Shown in pieces: positions 1-7,102 of a stretch of 64,000 nucleotides of DNA. The notes under the pieces are model-generated. The model worked only from the letters and a program-made list of their open reading frames with translations. It was not told the DNA's origin and did not search any database. Position 1 is the stretch's first letter. Each line of letters opens with the position of its first letter. Source of the DNA: an uncultured Alistipes sp. (GTDB lineage: Bacteria; Bacteroidota; Bacteroidia; Bacteroidales; Rikenellaceae); contig CANQIF010000003.1 in the NCBI GenBank assembly GCA_947623965.1, forward strand, positions 162,493 through 226,492, in the 5' to 3' direction. The translations under genes were made by a program, and so were the position numbers.

Positions 1-1
1 G

Positions 2-748
2 AACTTCTTCATCCCGACGGGCGAAACCTTCCTCGTCGAGCCCGTCTCGTTCATCATCTCGAACGAGGGCGTGCTGGTCTCGGTGCGCAACGCCGAGTCG
101 CGCACCTTCCGCGAGACGGAGAAGCGCCTCCAGATGAACTACCGCAGCTATTCGACGGGCTACCACCTCTTCATTTCGCTGCTGGAGGTGCGCATCGACT
201 TCGATGCCGACCTCGTCGAGTTCGTCGCCAAGCAGGTCTCGGCCCTCTCGAAGGATATCAACTCCGAGAACGCCATCAACAAGGAGGTGCTGCACCGCAT
301 CAGCGCCCTGCAGGAGAGCTCCATGTCGCTGCGCGAGAACATCTTCGACCGCCAGCGCGTCCTCTCGGGCATCCTGCGCTCCGAGCGCTTCCCGAACGAT
401 ATTTACCCCCGTCTGCAGTTGATGATCAAGGACGTAAGCTCGCTTATCAACCACGCCGACTTCAGCTTCCAGCGTCTGGACTACCTCCAGGATGCGGCGC
501 TCGGCCTCATCAACATCGAGCAGAACGAGATCGTCAAAATCTTCTCGGTGGCCGCCGTCATCTTCCTTCCCGCGACGCTCATCGCCTCGATCTACGGCAT
601 GAACTTCAAGGCGATGCCCGAGCTCGACTGGCAGTGGCGCATCACCGAAACGTGGACCCTCCCCGTCGGCTACCTCTTCGCCATCGGGCTCATGATCTTC
701 TGCTCGGCCATGACGATCTGGTACTTCAAGTATAAAAAGTGGCTGTAG
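2..748 (+). CDS. corA: CorA-family divalent metal transporter, 3' part
   Basis: The reading frame is open from base 2, so the gene begins outside the window and only about 248 C-terminal residues are present. CorA proteins are pentameric inner-membrane channels for Mg2+ or Co2+. What shows this: a long, charged, helical cytoplasmic stretch, then two C-terminal membrane helices, with the signature YGMN (within IASIYGMNF) at the end of the first helix, an acidic loop after it, and a short basic tail (YFKYKKWL). The GMN motif forms the selectivity filter in this family. The gene stands alone here and converges with the next one. The substrate (Mg, Co or Zn) cannot be told from this fragment. Confidence 0.9.
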   Translation, partial: NFFIPTGETFLVEPVSFIISNEGVLVSVRNAESRTFRETEKRLQMNYRSYSTGYHLFISLLEVRIDFDADLVEFVAKQVSALSKDINSENAINKEVLHRISALQESSMSLRENIFDRQRVLSGILRSERFPNDIYPRLQLMIKDVSSLINHADFSFQRLDYLQDAALGLINIEQNEIVKIFSVAAVIFLPATLIASIYGMNFKAMPELDWQWRITETWTLPVGYLFAIGLMIFCSAMTIWYFKYKKWL

Positions 749-893
749 CCGCCCGGTGAATGGCGGCGGCATAAACGACTGACGGATGCAGCGAATCCCG
801 CTGCACCCGCTGCACCCGCCGTATCCTGTTGCCTGTTGCACCCCGTCGCACCCCGTTGTGTCCGGCGGCCCCCTGCGCGGCAGCTGTTGGAAT
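749..893. other. short convergent intergenic gap
   Basis: This gap separates the ends of corA and the orphan plug gene. It contains short direct repeats (CTGCACCCG twice, near 820; GTTGC/GTCGCACCCCG near 835-860) but no clear terminator with a T-run and no reading frame that looks real. Confidence 0.5.
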
Positions 894-1604
894 TTACCGG
901 CGCAGCCGCTCCGTCTCGGCCGACTTCGTGCGGACGACGATAGCGCCGTTTCCGCCGCGGAATCCGTAGATCGTGGCATCCTTCATCACCACGACATAGG
1001 CGACCTGCGCCAGCTGCAGATGGTCGATCGAGGGGACGATCACCCCGTCGATGACGTAGAGCGGCGTCGGGTCCTTCTGGTAACTGCCGCTGCGGATGCT
1101 CACCGTGTAGCTCCCGTCGGCGGGGTTCTCGGCGATGTTCAGCCCCGGGATCAACCCCGAGAGGGCAGACAGGATATCCGTGCAGCCCGTCCGGATCAAC
1201 TCCTCGCCCGTGATCCGGCTGTCGTAGCCGATGTATTCGCGCTGGCGCACGTAGCCGGCGCCGTAGTCGAGCAGCTGCGCCGACTCCTCCGTCTCGCTCC
1301 GCAAATCCTCCAACAGCTTGATCCGCAGACTGCGCCGCCCCGCGACGGGGATGAGGTAGGTGTGCTTCTCGCAGCGCACCCGCAGCGTGTCGTCCGCGCG
1401 GACATCGGTCAGCCCGAAACGCCCCTTCCGGTCGGTGCGGGCGTATCGCCCGGCATCCTGCGTCCAGATGCGGGCCCCGCGGATCGGGCGCCCGAGGGCG
1501 TCGAGCAGCAGGCCGTTGAAGGGGACGGGCTCCTGCGCCGCGGCCGGCAGGGCGCCGAACCAGCCGCACCCCAGCAGACAAATGAGCAGAAAGATCGGTT
1601 TCAT
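894..1604 (-). CDS. orphan TonB-receptor plug-domain protein
   Basis: A 236-residue secreted protein with a cleavable signal peptide (MKPIFLLICLLGCGWFGALPAAAQ). It has a carboxypeptidase-regulatory-like beta-sandwich (about residues 25-100, with LLDALGRPIRGARIW) and a TonB-receptor plug domain (about 115-230, with TPLYVIDGVIV and GNGAIVVRTK). It stops where a SusC protein would continue into its roughly 700-residue beta-barrel, so it cannot be a transporter by itself. The start at 1604 was chosen because a TAnnTTTG promoter box at 1620-1627 overlaps the upstream alternative at 1622. It lies downstream of a SusC/SusD pair but has its own promoter. It could modulate a TonB receptor or be a degenerate remnant; the family domains are clear, the role is unknown. 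Confidence 0.75.
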   Translation of the reverse strand: MKPIFLLICLLGCGWFGALPAAAQEPVPFNGLLLDALGRPIRGARIWTQDAGRYARTDRKGRFGLTDVRADDTLRVRCEKHTYLIPVAGRRSLRIKLLEDLRSETEESAQLLDYGAGYVRQREYIGYDSRITGEELIRTGCTDILSALSGLIPGLNIAENPADGSYTVSIRSGSYQKDPTPLYVIDGVIVPSIDHLQLAQVAYVVVMKDATIYGFRGGNGAIVVRTKSAETERLRR

Positions 1605-1619
1605 GGTCGGTGTTTTTTG

Positions 1620-1627
1620 CAAAGATA
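1620..1627 (-). promoter_or_regulatory. Bacteroidetes -7 promoter box
   Basis: TATCTTTG on the minus strand matches the TAnnTTTG consensus, 15 nt upstream of the ATG at 1604. It implies a very short leader for the orphan plug gene. Confidence 0.65.
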
Positions 1628-1731
1628 GGGCTTTTCCCGGAACGGCAAGCGGTTCGTCCCTCCCGGCTCCGAAAAAGAGGGCCCGACTGCTCCGAAAAAG
1701 GCCTCTCCCGCTCCCGAAAACGCCCCCTCAT

Positions 1732-1770
1732 AAAAAAAACGGACCGCGACCCGAAAGCCGCGACCCGTCC
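1732..1770 (-). terminator. probable terminator of the first SusC/SusD operon
   Basis: Just past the SusD stop at 1790, a GC-rich imperfect hairpin (GGAC...GTCC base, with CCGCGACCCG repeated directly at 1744 and 1758) is followed on the minus strand by eight T residues (1732-1739). The stem is imperfect, so the call rests mostly on position and T-run. Confidence 0.45.
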
Positions 1771-1789
1771 CCCTGTTTTACTTAAAAGC

Positions 1790-3622
1790 CTATCTGTAGC
1801 CGGGGTTCTGCCACATATCGCCGTTCGAGATAACGTTGATGAAGCTTCTCGGAATCGGCCGGAGCGCATATTCGGGCTTGAAGTACTGCGCCAGATCCGG
1901 ATGGGTCGCCTGCAGGTAGGAGGCGTCCTTGAACATGCCCGTCCGCTTCAGGTCGAAGAAGCGGCAGTACTCGCCGCAGAGCTCGCGGCCGCGTTCGTCG
2001 AGGACGGTGCGGATCGTCGCCGTTCCCGTCAGCGGCTTGGCGCCGGCCCTCTGGCGCACCTTGTTGATGTAGTCCATCGCCTTCGAACCGCCGTTGAGGT
2101 AGATATCCAGCTCGGCGGCAATCAGATAAATTTCCGACATGCGCATGATGAAGGTCGCATTCTGGTTGCCGAGACGGTCGTAGCGGACGATGTTGTAGTT
2201 CGACGAGTTGTGCTTCGAGAGCGAGGGGTAGAAATCCTTGAGCAGATTCTCTTTGCCGTTGTAGGTCATGATGACGTTCTTCTTCGCGTCGTCGTACACG
2301 TCCTTGTAATCCACCAGCAGGTAGGGCGAAGTGGCGCGCTTCGCGATCTCGTCGGCATAGTCGGGATCCTGCGGCATCACGAACTTGATGGCCAGGTCGT
2401 TGGCGGCATAGCCGCTGGGATTCCCCTCCCAGTCGTCGATGCCGTGCAGCCTGGTGCCGACGATCGACGGCGCCTTGCGGAAGTTCGCGGCGGCATCGGC
2501 GTCCCACTCATAGTCCTGGTTGGCGTTCCACGAGGTCATGAATGAGGCGTGGAAGCGCGGGTCGAGCGTGCCGTCGGCCTGCACGAAGAGGCTCAGCAGG
2601 TGCTGCGTCGGCATGAACCAGCCGGCATTGCGGCTGCCGTCCCAGGCCGAATTGGCCTCCTTGGTGGCGTTCTGGCGGGCGCCGAACTTCGTGACGGGCG
2701 CCATGAAGAGCTGGTCGTTCTGGTTCATGCGGTAGTTGCCCTGGCTCGAACCCTTCTTGTGCCAGCGGTGCTTCCAGAGAGCCTCCTTGTTCAGGTAGTT
2801 GTTCGATTCCTTGAAGACGTCGGCGAAGTCGGGGTACATGTAGGCGCCGTACTTGCCGCCGCCCGCCTCGCAGTCGTCGATGAGCTCCTTGGCTGCGGCT
2901 GCGGCCGTCGCGAGGAACTCGGTCGTGCCGTAGGCGTAGGTCTGCAGGGCCGCCTTGGCCAGGAAGCCGTAGGCCGCCTTCTTGGTCGGACGGGTCGTCG
3001 TCGCATCATCGCCCTTCGCGAGCCACTCGGCGGCGAACTGAAGGTCGGGGATGATGATGTCGCGGTAGATCGTCAAAGGCTCCGTGCGGACGGGGGCGTT
3101 GTCGGCCTGCGCCGCCGGTTCGGTGAGCTTGTAGACCGCACCGACCTGCTCGACGGCGTTGAAGTAGTAGACGGCCCGCATGAACCGGGCCTCGGCGAGC
3201 AGCGCATTGAGCTCGCTGCCCGTATAGGGCGACAGATTGGCCTTCGCGATGGCGAGGTTGCAGGCGCCGATGCCGTCGTAGATCACGTTCCAGATGTCGT
3301 TGAAGATGTCGAGGTTGACCGTGGCGTTGGCGCCGAACCAGAAGTAGTCCTGGTAGCTGATGATATTGCCGCTGTAGGTCCACAGGTCGGTGTCGGCCTC
3401 GGTGAGGGGCATGTAGTACGACGATCCGCGGCCGCCGCCGTAGAGGTAGCGCTCCATGCCGAAGTAGCAGTTGTTGATGAGGGCCTGGTAGCCGTCCTTG
3501 GTGACCGCCACGTCATCCATGGTGTAACCCAGCGGATTCTCCTCTTCGAGCGAGCAGGCCGAGAAGAGACCCGATACGGCCGCGGCGGAGAGCATCAAGA
3601 GGGTTTTCAGATTCTTTTTCAT
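1790..3622 (-). CDS. SusD/RagB-family glycan-binding lipoprotein (pair 1)
   Basis: A 610-residue outer-membrane lipoprotein expected to sit as a lid on its SusC partner and bind the glycan or peptide before import. The N-terminus is a type II signal peptide ending in a lipobox (GLFSAC, Cys about residue 23) followed by acidic residues, as usual for surface-exposed Bacteroidetes lipoproteins. TPR-like helices follow (EARFMRAVYYFNAVEQVG is the typical SusD motif), and the C-terminus carries the RagB/SusD domain (MRMSEIYLIAAE, YINKVRQRAGA, ERGRELCGEYCRFFDLKR). It starts 23 bp after the SusC stop, so the two are co-transcribed. The substrate is not predictable, because no hydrolase or regulator lies beside it. 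Confidence 0.93.
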   Translation of the reverse strand: MKKNLKTLLMLSAAAVSGLFSACSLEEENPLGYTMDDVAVTKDGYQALINNCYFGMERYLYGGGRGSSYYMPLTEADTDLWTYSGNIISYQDYFWFGANATVNLDIFNDIWNVIYDGIGACNLAIAKANLSPYTGSELNALLAEARFMRAVYYFNAVEQVGAVYKLTEPAAQADNAPVRTEPLTIYRDIIIPDLQFAAEWLAKGDDATTTRPTKKAAYGFLAKAALQTYAYGTTEFLATAAAAAKELIDDCEAGGGKYGAYMYPDFADVFKESNNYLNKEALWKHRWHKKGSSQGNYRMNQNDQLFMAPVTKFGARQNATKEANSAWDGSRNAGWFMPTQHLLSLFVQADGTLDPRFHASFMTSWNANQDYEWDADAAANFRKAPSIVGTRLHGIDDWEGNPSGYAANDLAIKFVMPQDPDYADEIAKRATSPYLLVDYKDVYDDAKKNVIMTYNGKENLLKDFYPSLSKHNSSNYNIVRYDRLGNQNATFIMRMSEIYLIAAELDIYLNGGSKAMDYINKVRQRAGAKPLTGTATIRTVLDERGRELCGEYCRFFDLKRTGMFKDASYLQATHPDLAQYFKPEYALRPIPRSFINVISNGDMWQNPGYR

Positions 3623-3645
3623 AGCGTATGTTGTCTTGAAGTCGG

Positions 3646-6600
3646 TTAGAAAGTGATGTTAAGACCGAATACGAACTGCTTGTAGGTCGGGAACGCGTCC
3701 GAACCGTTCGTCTCGGGATCGGCGTCGAGCTTGCGCAGGTTCTTGTCGAATGCGTAGATGAAGGGGTTGTAGCAGGTGGCGTAGAGACGCAGCCGCTCCA
3801 TGCGGAGCTTGCGCGAGATGGCCTGCGGCAGGGTATAACCGAGGGTGATGTTCTTGATCTTGATGAACGAGCCGTCCACGATGTTGAACGAACCGAATCC
3901 GGCCGACTGCCGGTCGCCGACGCCCGGACGCGGGTAGTAGGCGCCCTGGTTGCCGGCCGTCCAGTAGTCGACGCCGGCGGGCTGGTTGCTCGTCACGCTC
4001 GCCTTGGCCGTGTAGCGGCCGATCAGATCGCTGGCGATCGTCTGGCCGGTACGGGCCATGACGTAGACGGTCAGGTCGAAGTTCTTGTAGGTGAACGTAT
4101 TGTTCAAACCGATGATCCAGTTCGGGTTGCTGTGGCCGAGAATCATCTGGTCCTTGTCGCCGTAATTGTGCACGCCGTTGTCGCTTACGCCCTCATCGTC
4201 CACGTTCGGAATGGTCTGGACCTTGACGAAGCCGGGTTCGCAGCCGTACTTCGCCGCCTCCTCCGCCTCATCGGTCCCCCAGATGCCGAGGTACTTGTAC
4301 CCGTAAATCGCGTGGATCGGCTGACCGACGAAAAGATTCTCCTTGACGATGTCGCCGTCGGGCAGCGATTCGATCTTCTCGCGGCTCCAGGTTACTGTCA
4401 GTGCGGTGTTCCATTTGAAGTTCTTCTTCTGGATCGTGCGGGCGTTCAGCGTCACCTCGATGCCGCGGTTGCTCGTCTCGGCGAGGTTCTGCCAGCTGCT
4501 CAGCGGCGAGCCCCAGCCCGTCAGACCCGACGTGATGGGCAGCGTGCGCTTGAAGAGCAGGCCGTCGGTCTTGGTCCGGAACCATTCGACCGTACCGTCG
4601 AGACGGCCCTTGAAGAGACCGAAGTCGAGGCCGACGTTCCAGTTGTGCGACTTCTCCCAGCTGATCGAACCGCCGAAGGTGCCCGTGTACTGGGTGAAAG
4701 CGACCGGTTCGCCGTCGATCGTGATGCCGCTGCCGGTATAGCTGTAGGTCTGCGTGGTGGTGGCGTAGGCGCCCATGCCGCCGGCATTGCCCGTTACACC
4801 GTAGCTGACGCGCAGTTTGAGGTTGTCGAGCCAGTTCTCGGCCCCCTTCATGAACTTCTCGTCCGAAATGCGCCAGGCGAAGGCTGCAGAGGGGAAGCTG
4901 TCCCACTTGTCGCCCTCGGCGAACCACGATACGCCGTCCCAGCGGTTCGAGAAGCTGAAGAGGTATTTGCCCTTGTAGGAGTAGTTCAGACGCAGGGCGA
5001 AGCTCATTTGCTGCGTCTGCGAGAAATCGGAATAGATGTATCGGTTGCCCGAGGCGGTCGAGAGCATCTGATTGTAGCCCCACTTGTCGAGCCAGGTCAC
5101 ATCCTGGCCGCTGCCGCCGGCGATGGTCGATTCGTCCTGGCCCTTCTGCCACGAGGTGATGAACTGGGCGCCGACCGTGTGGTTTTCGGCGAAGGTGCGG
5201 TTGTAGGAGACGATGTTCTCCCAGATGTACTTCCACGCGTTGGCGTGCGTCTTCTCGGCCCAGGGCAGGGCTGCATAGGAGCGGGGGTTGGCCGAGGCGT
5301 TGAGGCCCCAGTACTCGCCGCGGCGCGAGTTCGAAAGACGGGCGCCGAACTGCGTCTTGAGGCTCAGCCCCTTGAGCGGCATGATCTCCAGATAGGCATT
5401 GGCGTTGACGTAGGTCGAAATCGTGTTGTTCTTGAACTGTCCCGGGATGAAGTCGCCCATCGGCGTGTTTCGGCCGTCGATGTAGATGGGCCGGAAGTTC
5501 CCGTTCTCATCGCGGGCTTCGCCGAGCGGGAAGGCGGTCAGCGCCCCCGTGAAAGTGTTCTGCACGCCGCGGTCGTGGTCCGTATAGGTAAGGTGCGACG
5601 AGAAGCCGGCGCGCGCCCAGGTGAAGATCTCCTGGTCGATGTTCATGCGCAGCTGGTACTGGTCGCGCTCCTCGTTGCGGAGCAGGCCCTGGTCGTTGGC
5701 ATAGGAGGCCGAAGCGAAGACCTTCGTCTTGTCGTTGCCGCCCGTCACCGAAATGTTGTATTTCTGCGTCACGGCGGTGTGGCCGGCAGCCTCTTCCACC
5801 CAGTCGATCCATTTGCCTTCGTTGTAGGCTTCGATATAGGCCTGGTTGCCGAGGAGGCTCGATATGTTGTCGGGTGCGGCTCCGTGCTGCACGGCATAGG
5901 CCTCGGACTGGTAGGCGACCCACTCGGCGCCGGTCATGCCGTGCGTATAGTTGGGCGAGCCGCTGATGCCGTAGTACATATCGAGGTTCACGGTCGCCTT
6001 GCCCGCCTTGCCGCGCTTGGTGGTGATCATGACGACGCCGTTGGCACCGGCCGAACCGTAGATGGCCGTCGAGGAGGCGTCCTTCAGCACGTCGATCGAC
6101 TCGATGTCCGAGGGGTTCACCTGGTCGTAGCTGCCGGGGAAGCCGTCGATGATGAAGAGCGGCTCGTTGCTGCCGTAGATCGAACGCGAACCGCGCAGCT
6201 GAATCTGCGGATTGTCGCCGATCTGGCCGCTGTTCTTCACGATATCCATACCGGCCACCTTGCCCTGGAGCGCCTCCATGGCGTTGCCCGTCGGGGCGAT
6301 CGTGATGTCGCCGCTTTTCATCGAAGCGACGGCGCCCGTGAGGTCGCGTTTCTTGACCGTACCGTAGCCGATGACGACGACGTCGTCGAGCATGGCGACA
6401 TCCTCCTCGAGCGTGACGGCGAGGTCGGTCTTGCCGGCCACGTCGATCTTCCGGCTCTTATAGCCGAGGAACGAGACCGTCAGCTGTGCCCGCGCCGGAA
6501 CGTTGAGGGCGAACTTGCCGTCGATGCCCGTCGTCGTACCGTTGGTCGTACCCTCGACCACGACGCTCGCACCGATCACCGGTTCGCCCTTCGCATCGAG

Positions 6601-6720
6601 GACCGTACCGGTAACGCGCTGCTGCGCGTACGAGCACACCGCAAAGGTCACGAAAGCGATCGCCAGCGATAGCCTCCGAACCCATTGCGCGAAGACATGA
6701 TTCGTAGAAGTTTTTTTCAT
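3646..6720 (-). CDS. SusC/RagA TonB-dependent outer-membrane transporter (pair 1)
   Basis: About 1024 residues. A signal peptide ends near VCSYAQQ. A carboxypeptidase-D-regulatory-like domain follows (about 20-105, TVLDAKGEPVIGASVVVEG), then the TonB-box/plug region (DDVVVIGYGTVKKRDLTGA; plug with EPLFIIDGFPG and GANGVVMITTKRGK), then the 22-strand barrel ending in FVFGLNITF, whose terminal Phe is typical for barrel insertion. It imports oligosaccharides (or peptides) using TonB energy with its SusD lid. The start at 6720 (MKKTSTN) is preferred over an in-frame ATG at 6732, because AGGAAAC lies just ahead of it. A good promoter at 6816-6850 drives the operon. Pair 1 is less similar to the two later pairs than those are to each other. 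Confidence 0.94.
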   Translation of the reverse strand: MKKTSTNHVFAQWVRRLSLAIAFVTFAVCSYAQQRVTGTVLDAKGEPVIGASVVVEGTTNGTTTGIDGKFALNVPARAQLTVSFLGYKSRKIDVAGKTDLAVTLEEDVAMLDDVVVIGYGTVKKRDLTGAVASMKSGDITIAPTGNAMEALQGKVAGMDIVKNSGQIGDNPQIQLRGSRSIYGSNEPLFIIDGFPGSYDQVNPSDIESIDVLKDASSTAIYGSAGANGVVMITTKRGKAGKATVNLDMYYGISGSPNYTHGMTGAEWVAYQSEAYAVQHGAAPDNISSLLGNQAYIEAYNEGKWIDWVEEAAGHTAVTQKYNISVTGGNDKTKVFASASYANDQGLLRNEERDQYQLRMNIDQEIFTWARAGFSSHLTYTDHDRGVQNTFTGALTAFPLGEARDENGNFRPIYIDGRNTPMGDFIPGQFKNNTISTYVNANAYLEIMPLKGLSLKTQFGARLSNSRRGEYWGLNASANPRSYAALPWAEKTHANAWKYIWENIVSYNRTFAENHTVGAQFITSWQKGQDESTIAGGSGQDVTWLDKWGYNQMLSTASGNRYIYSDFSQTQQMSFALRLNYSYKGKYLFSFSNRWDGVSWFAEGDKWDSFPSAAFAWRISDEKFMKGAENWLDNLKLRVSYGVTGNAGGMGAYATTTQTYSYTGSGITIDGEPVAFTQYTGTFGGSISWEKSHNWNVGLDFGLFKGRLDGTVEWFRTKTDGLLFKRTLPITSGLTGWGSPLSSWQNLAETSNRGIEVTLNARTIQKKNFKWNTALTVTWSREKIESLPDGDIVKENLFVGQPIHAIYGYKYLGIWGTDEAEEAAKYGCEPGFVKVQTIPNVDDEGVSDNGVHNYGDKDQMILGHSNPNWIIGLNNTFTYKNFDLTVYVMARTGQTIASDLIGRYTAKASVTSNQPAGVDYWTAGNQGAYYPRPGVGDRQSAGFGSFNIVDGSFIKIKNITLGYTLPQAISRKLRMERLRLYATCYNPFIYAFDKNLRKLDADPETNGSDAFPTYKQFVFGLNITF

Positions 6721-6815
6721 GTTTCCTGTCATTTAGTTGTTAGATTGTTGATTGATTGGGTTTTATCTCGTTTTATGAAAACGATTCATTCGGTTTTGGG
6801 GTTAAAAAGATTATA

Positions 6816-6850
6816 CAAAATTAACATTAATTTTCGAAAGAGCAAACAAA
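6816..6850 (-). promoter_or_regulatory. promoter of the first SusC/SusD operon
   Basis: On the minus strand a TTTG (6843-6846; another at 6847-6850) is followed after 19 nt by TAATTTTG (6816-6823). This is close to the ideal Bacteroidetes layout of -33 TTTG and -7 TAnnTTTG. It leaves a leader of about 90 nt before the ATG at 6720, long enough for regulation at the RNA level. Confidence 0.75.
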
Positions 6851-6986
6851 TCCAGCTCATTCCGCATAAAAAAGCCTTTCGGTCTGCGGTGCCGCTGGAA
6901 AGCCAGCAGGGTGGAAAATCGACCGGAAAAAGGGCTCCGATCGCCCGGGCGGACGGGTGCCGGATGATCTTTTTAACCCCAAAAGT

Positions 6987-7025
6987 GAAGCGGGGAGGTC
7001 CGGAAAATCCGGACCTCCCCGCTTC
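6987..7025. other. 18-bp perfect hairpin between two SusC/SusD operons
   Basis: Bases 6987-7004 and 7008-7025 are perfect inverted copies around a 3-nt loop (stem core GGGGAGGTCCGGA). There is no long T-run beside it; on the minus strand only TTTT follows after CAC. It lies after the terminator at 7048-7080 and upstream of the promoter at 6816-6850. It may be a backup terminator or an operator. Confidence 0.6.
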
Positions 7026-7047
7026 GCAATCGTCGGCCGCCGCCGAC

Positions 7048-7080
7048 AAAAAAAAGCCGCACCCCCGAAAGGGTGCGGCT
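7048..7080 (-). terminator. rho-independent terminator of the left mirror operon
   Basis: A perfect 10-bp stem AGCCGCACCC/GGGTGCGGCT (7055-7064 and 7071-7080) with a 6-nt loop is followed on the minus strand by eight T residues. It lies 22 bp after the SusD stop at 7103. Confidence 0.9.
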
Positions 7081-7102
7081 CCGGTATTCCCGGCGGGCGG
7101 GG

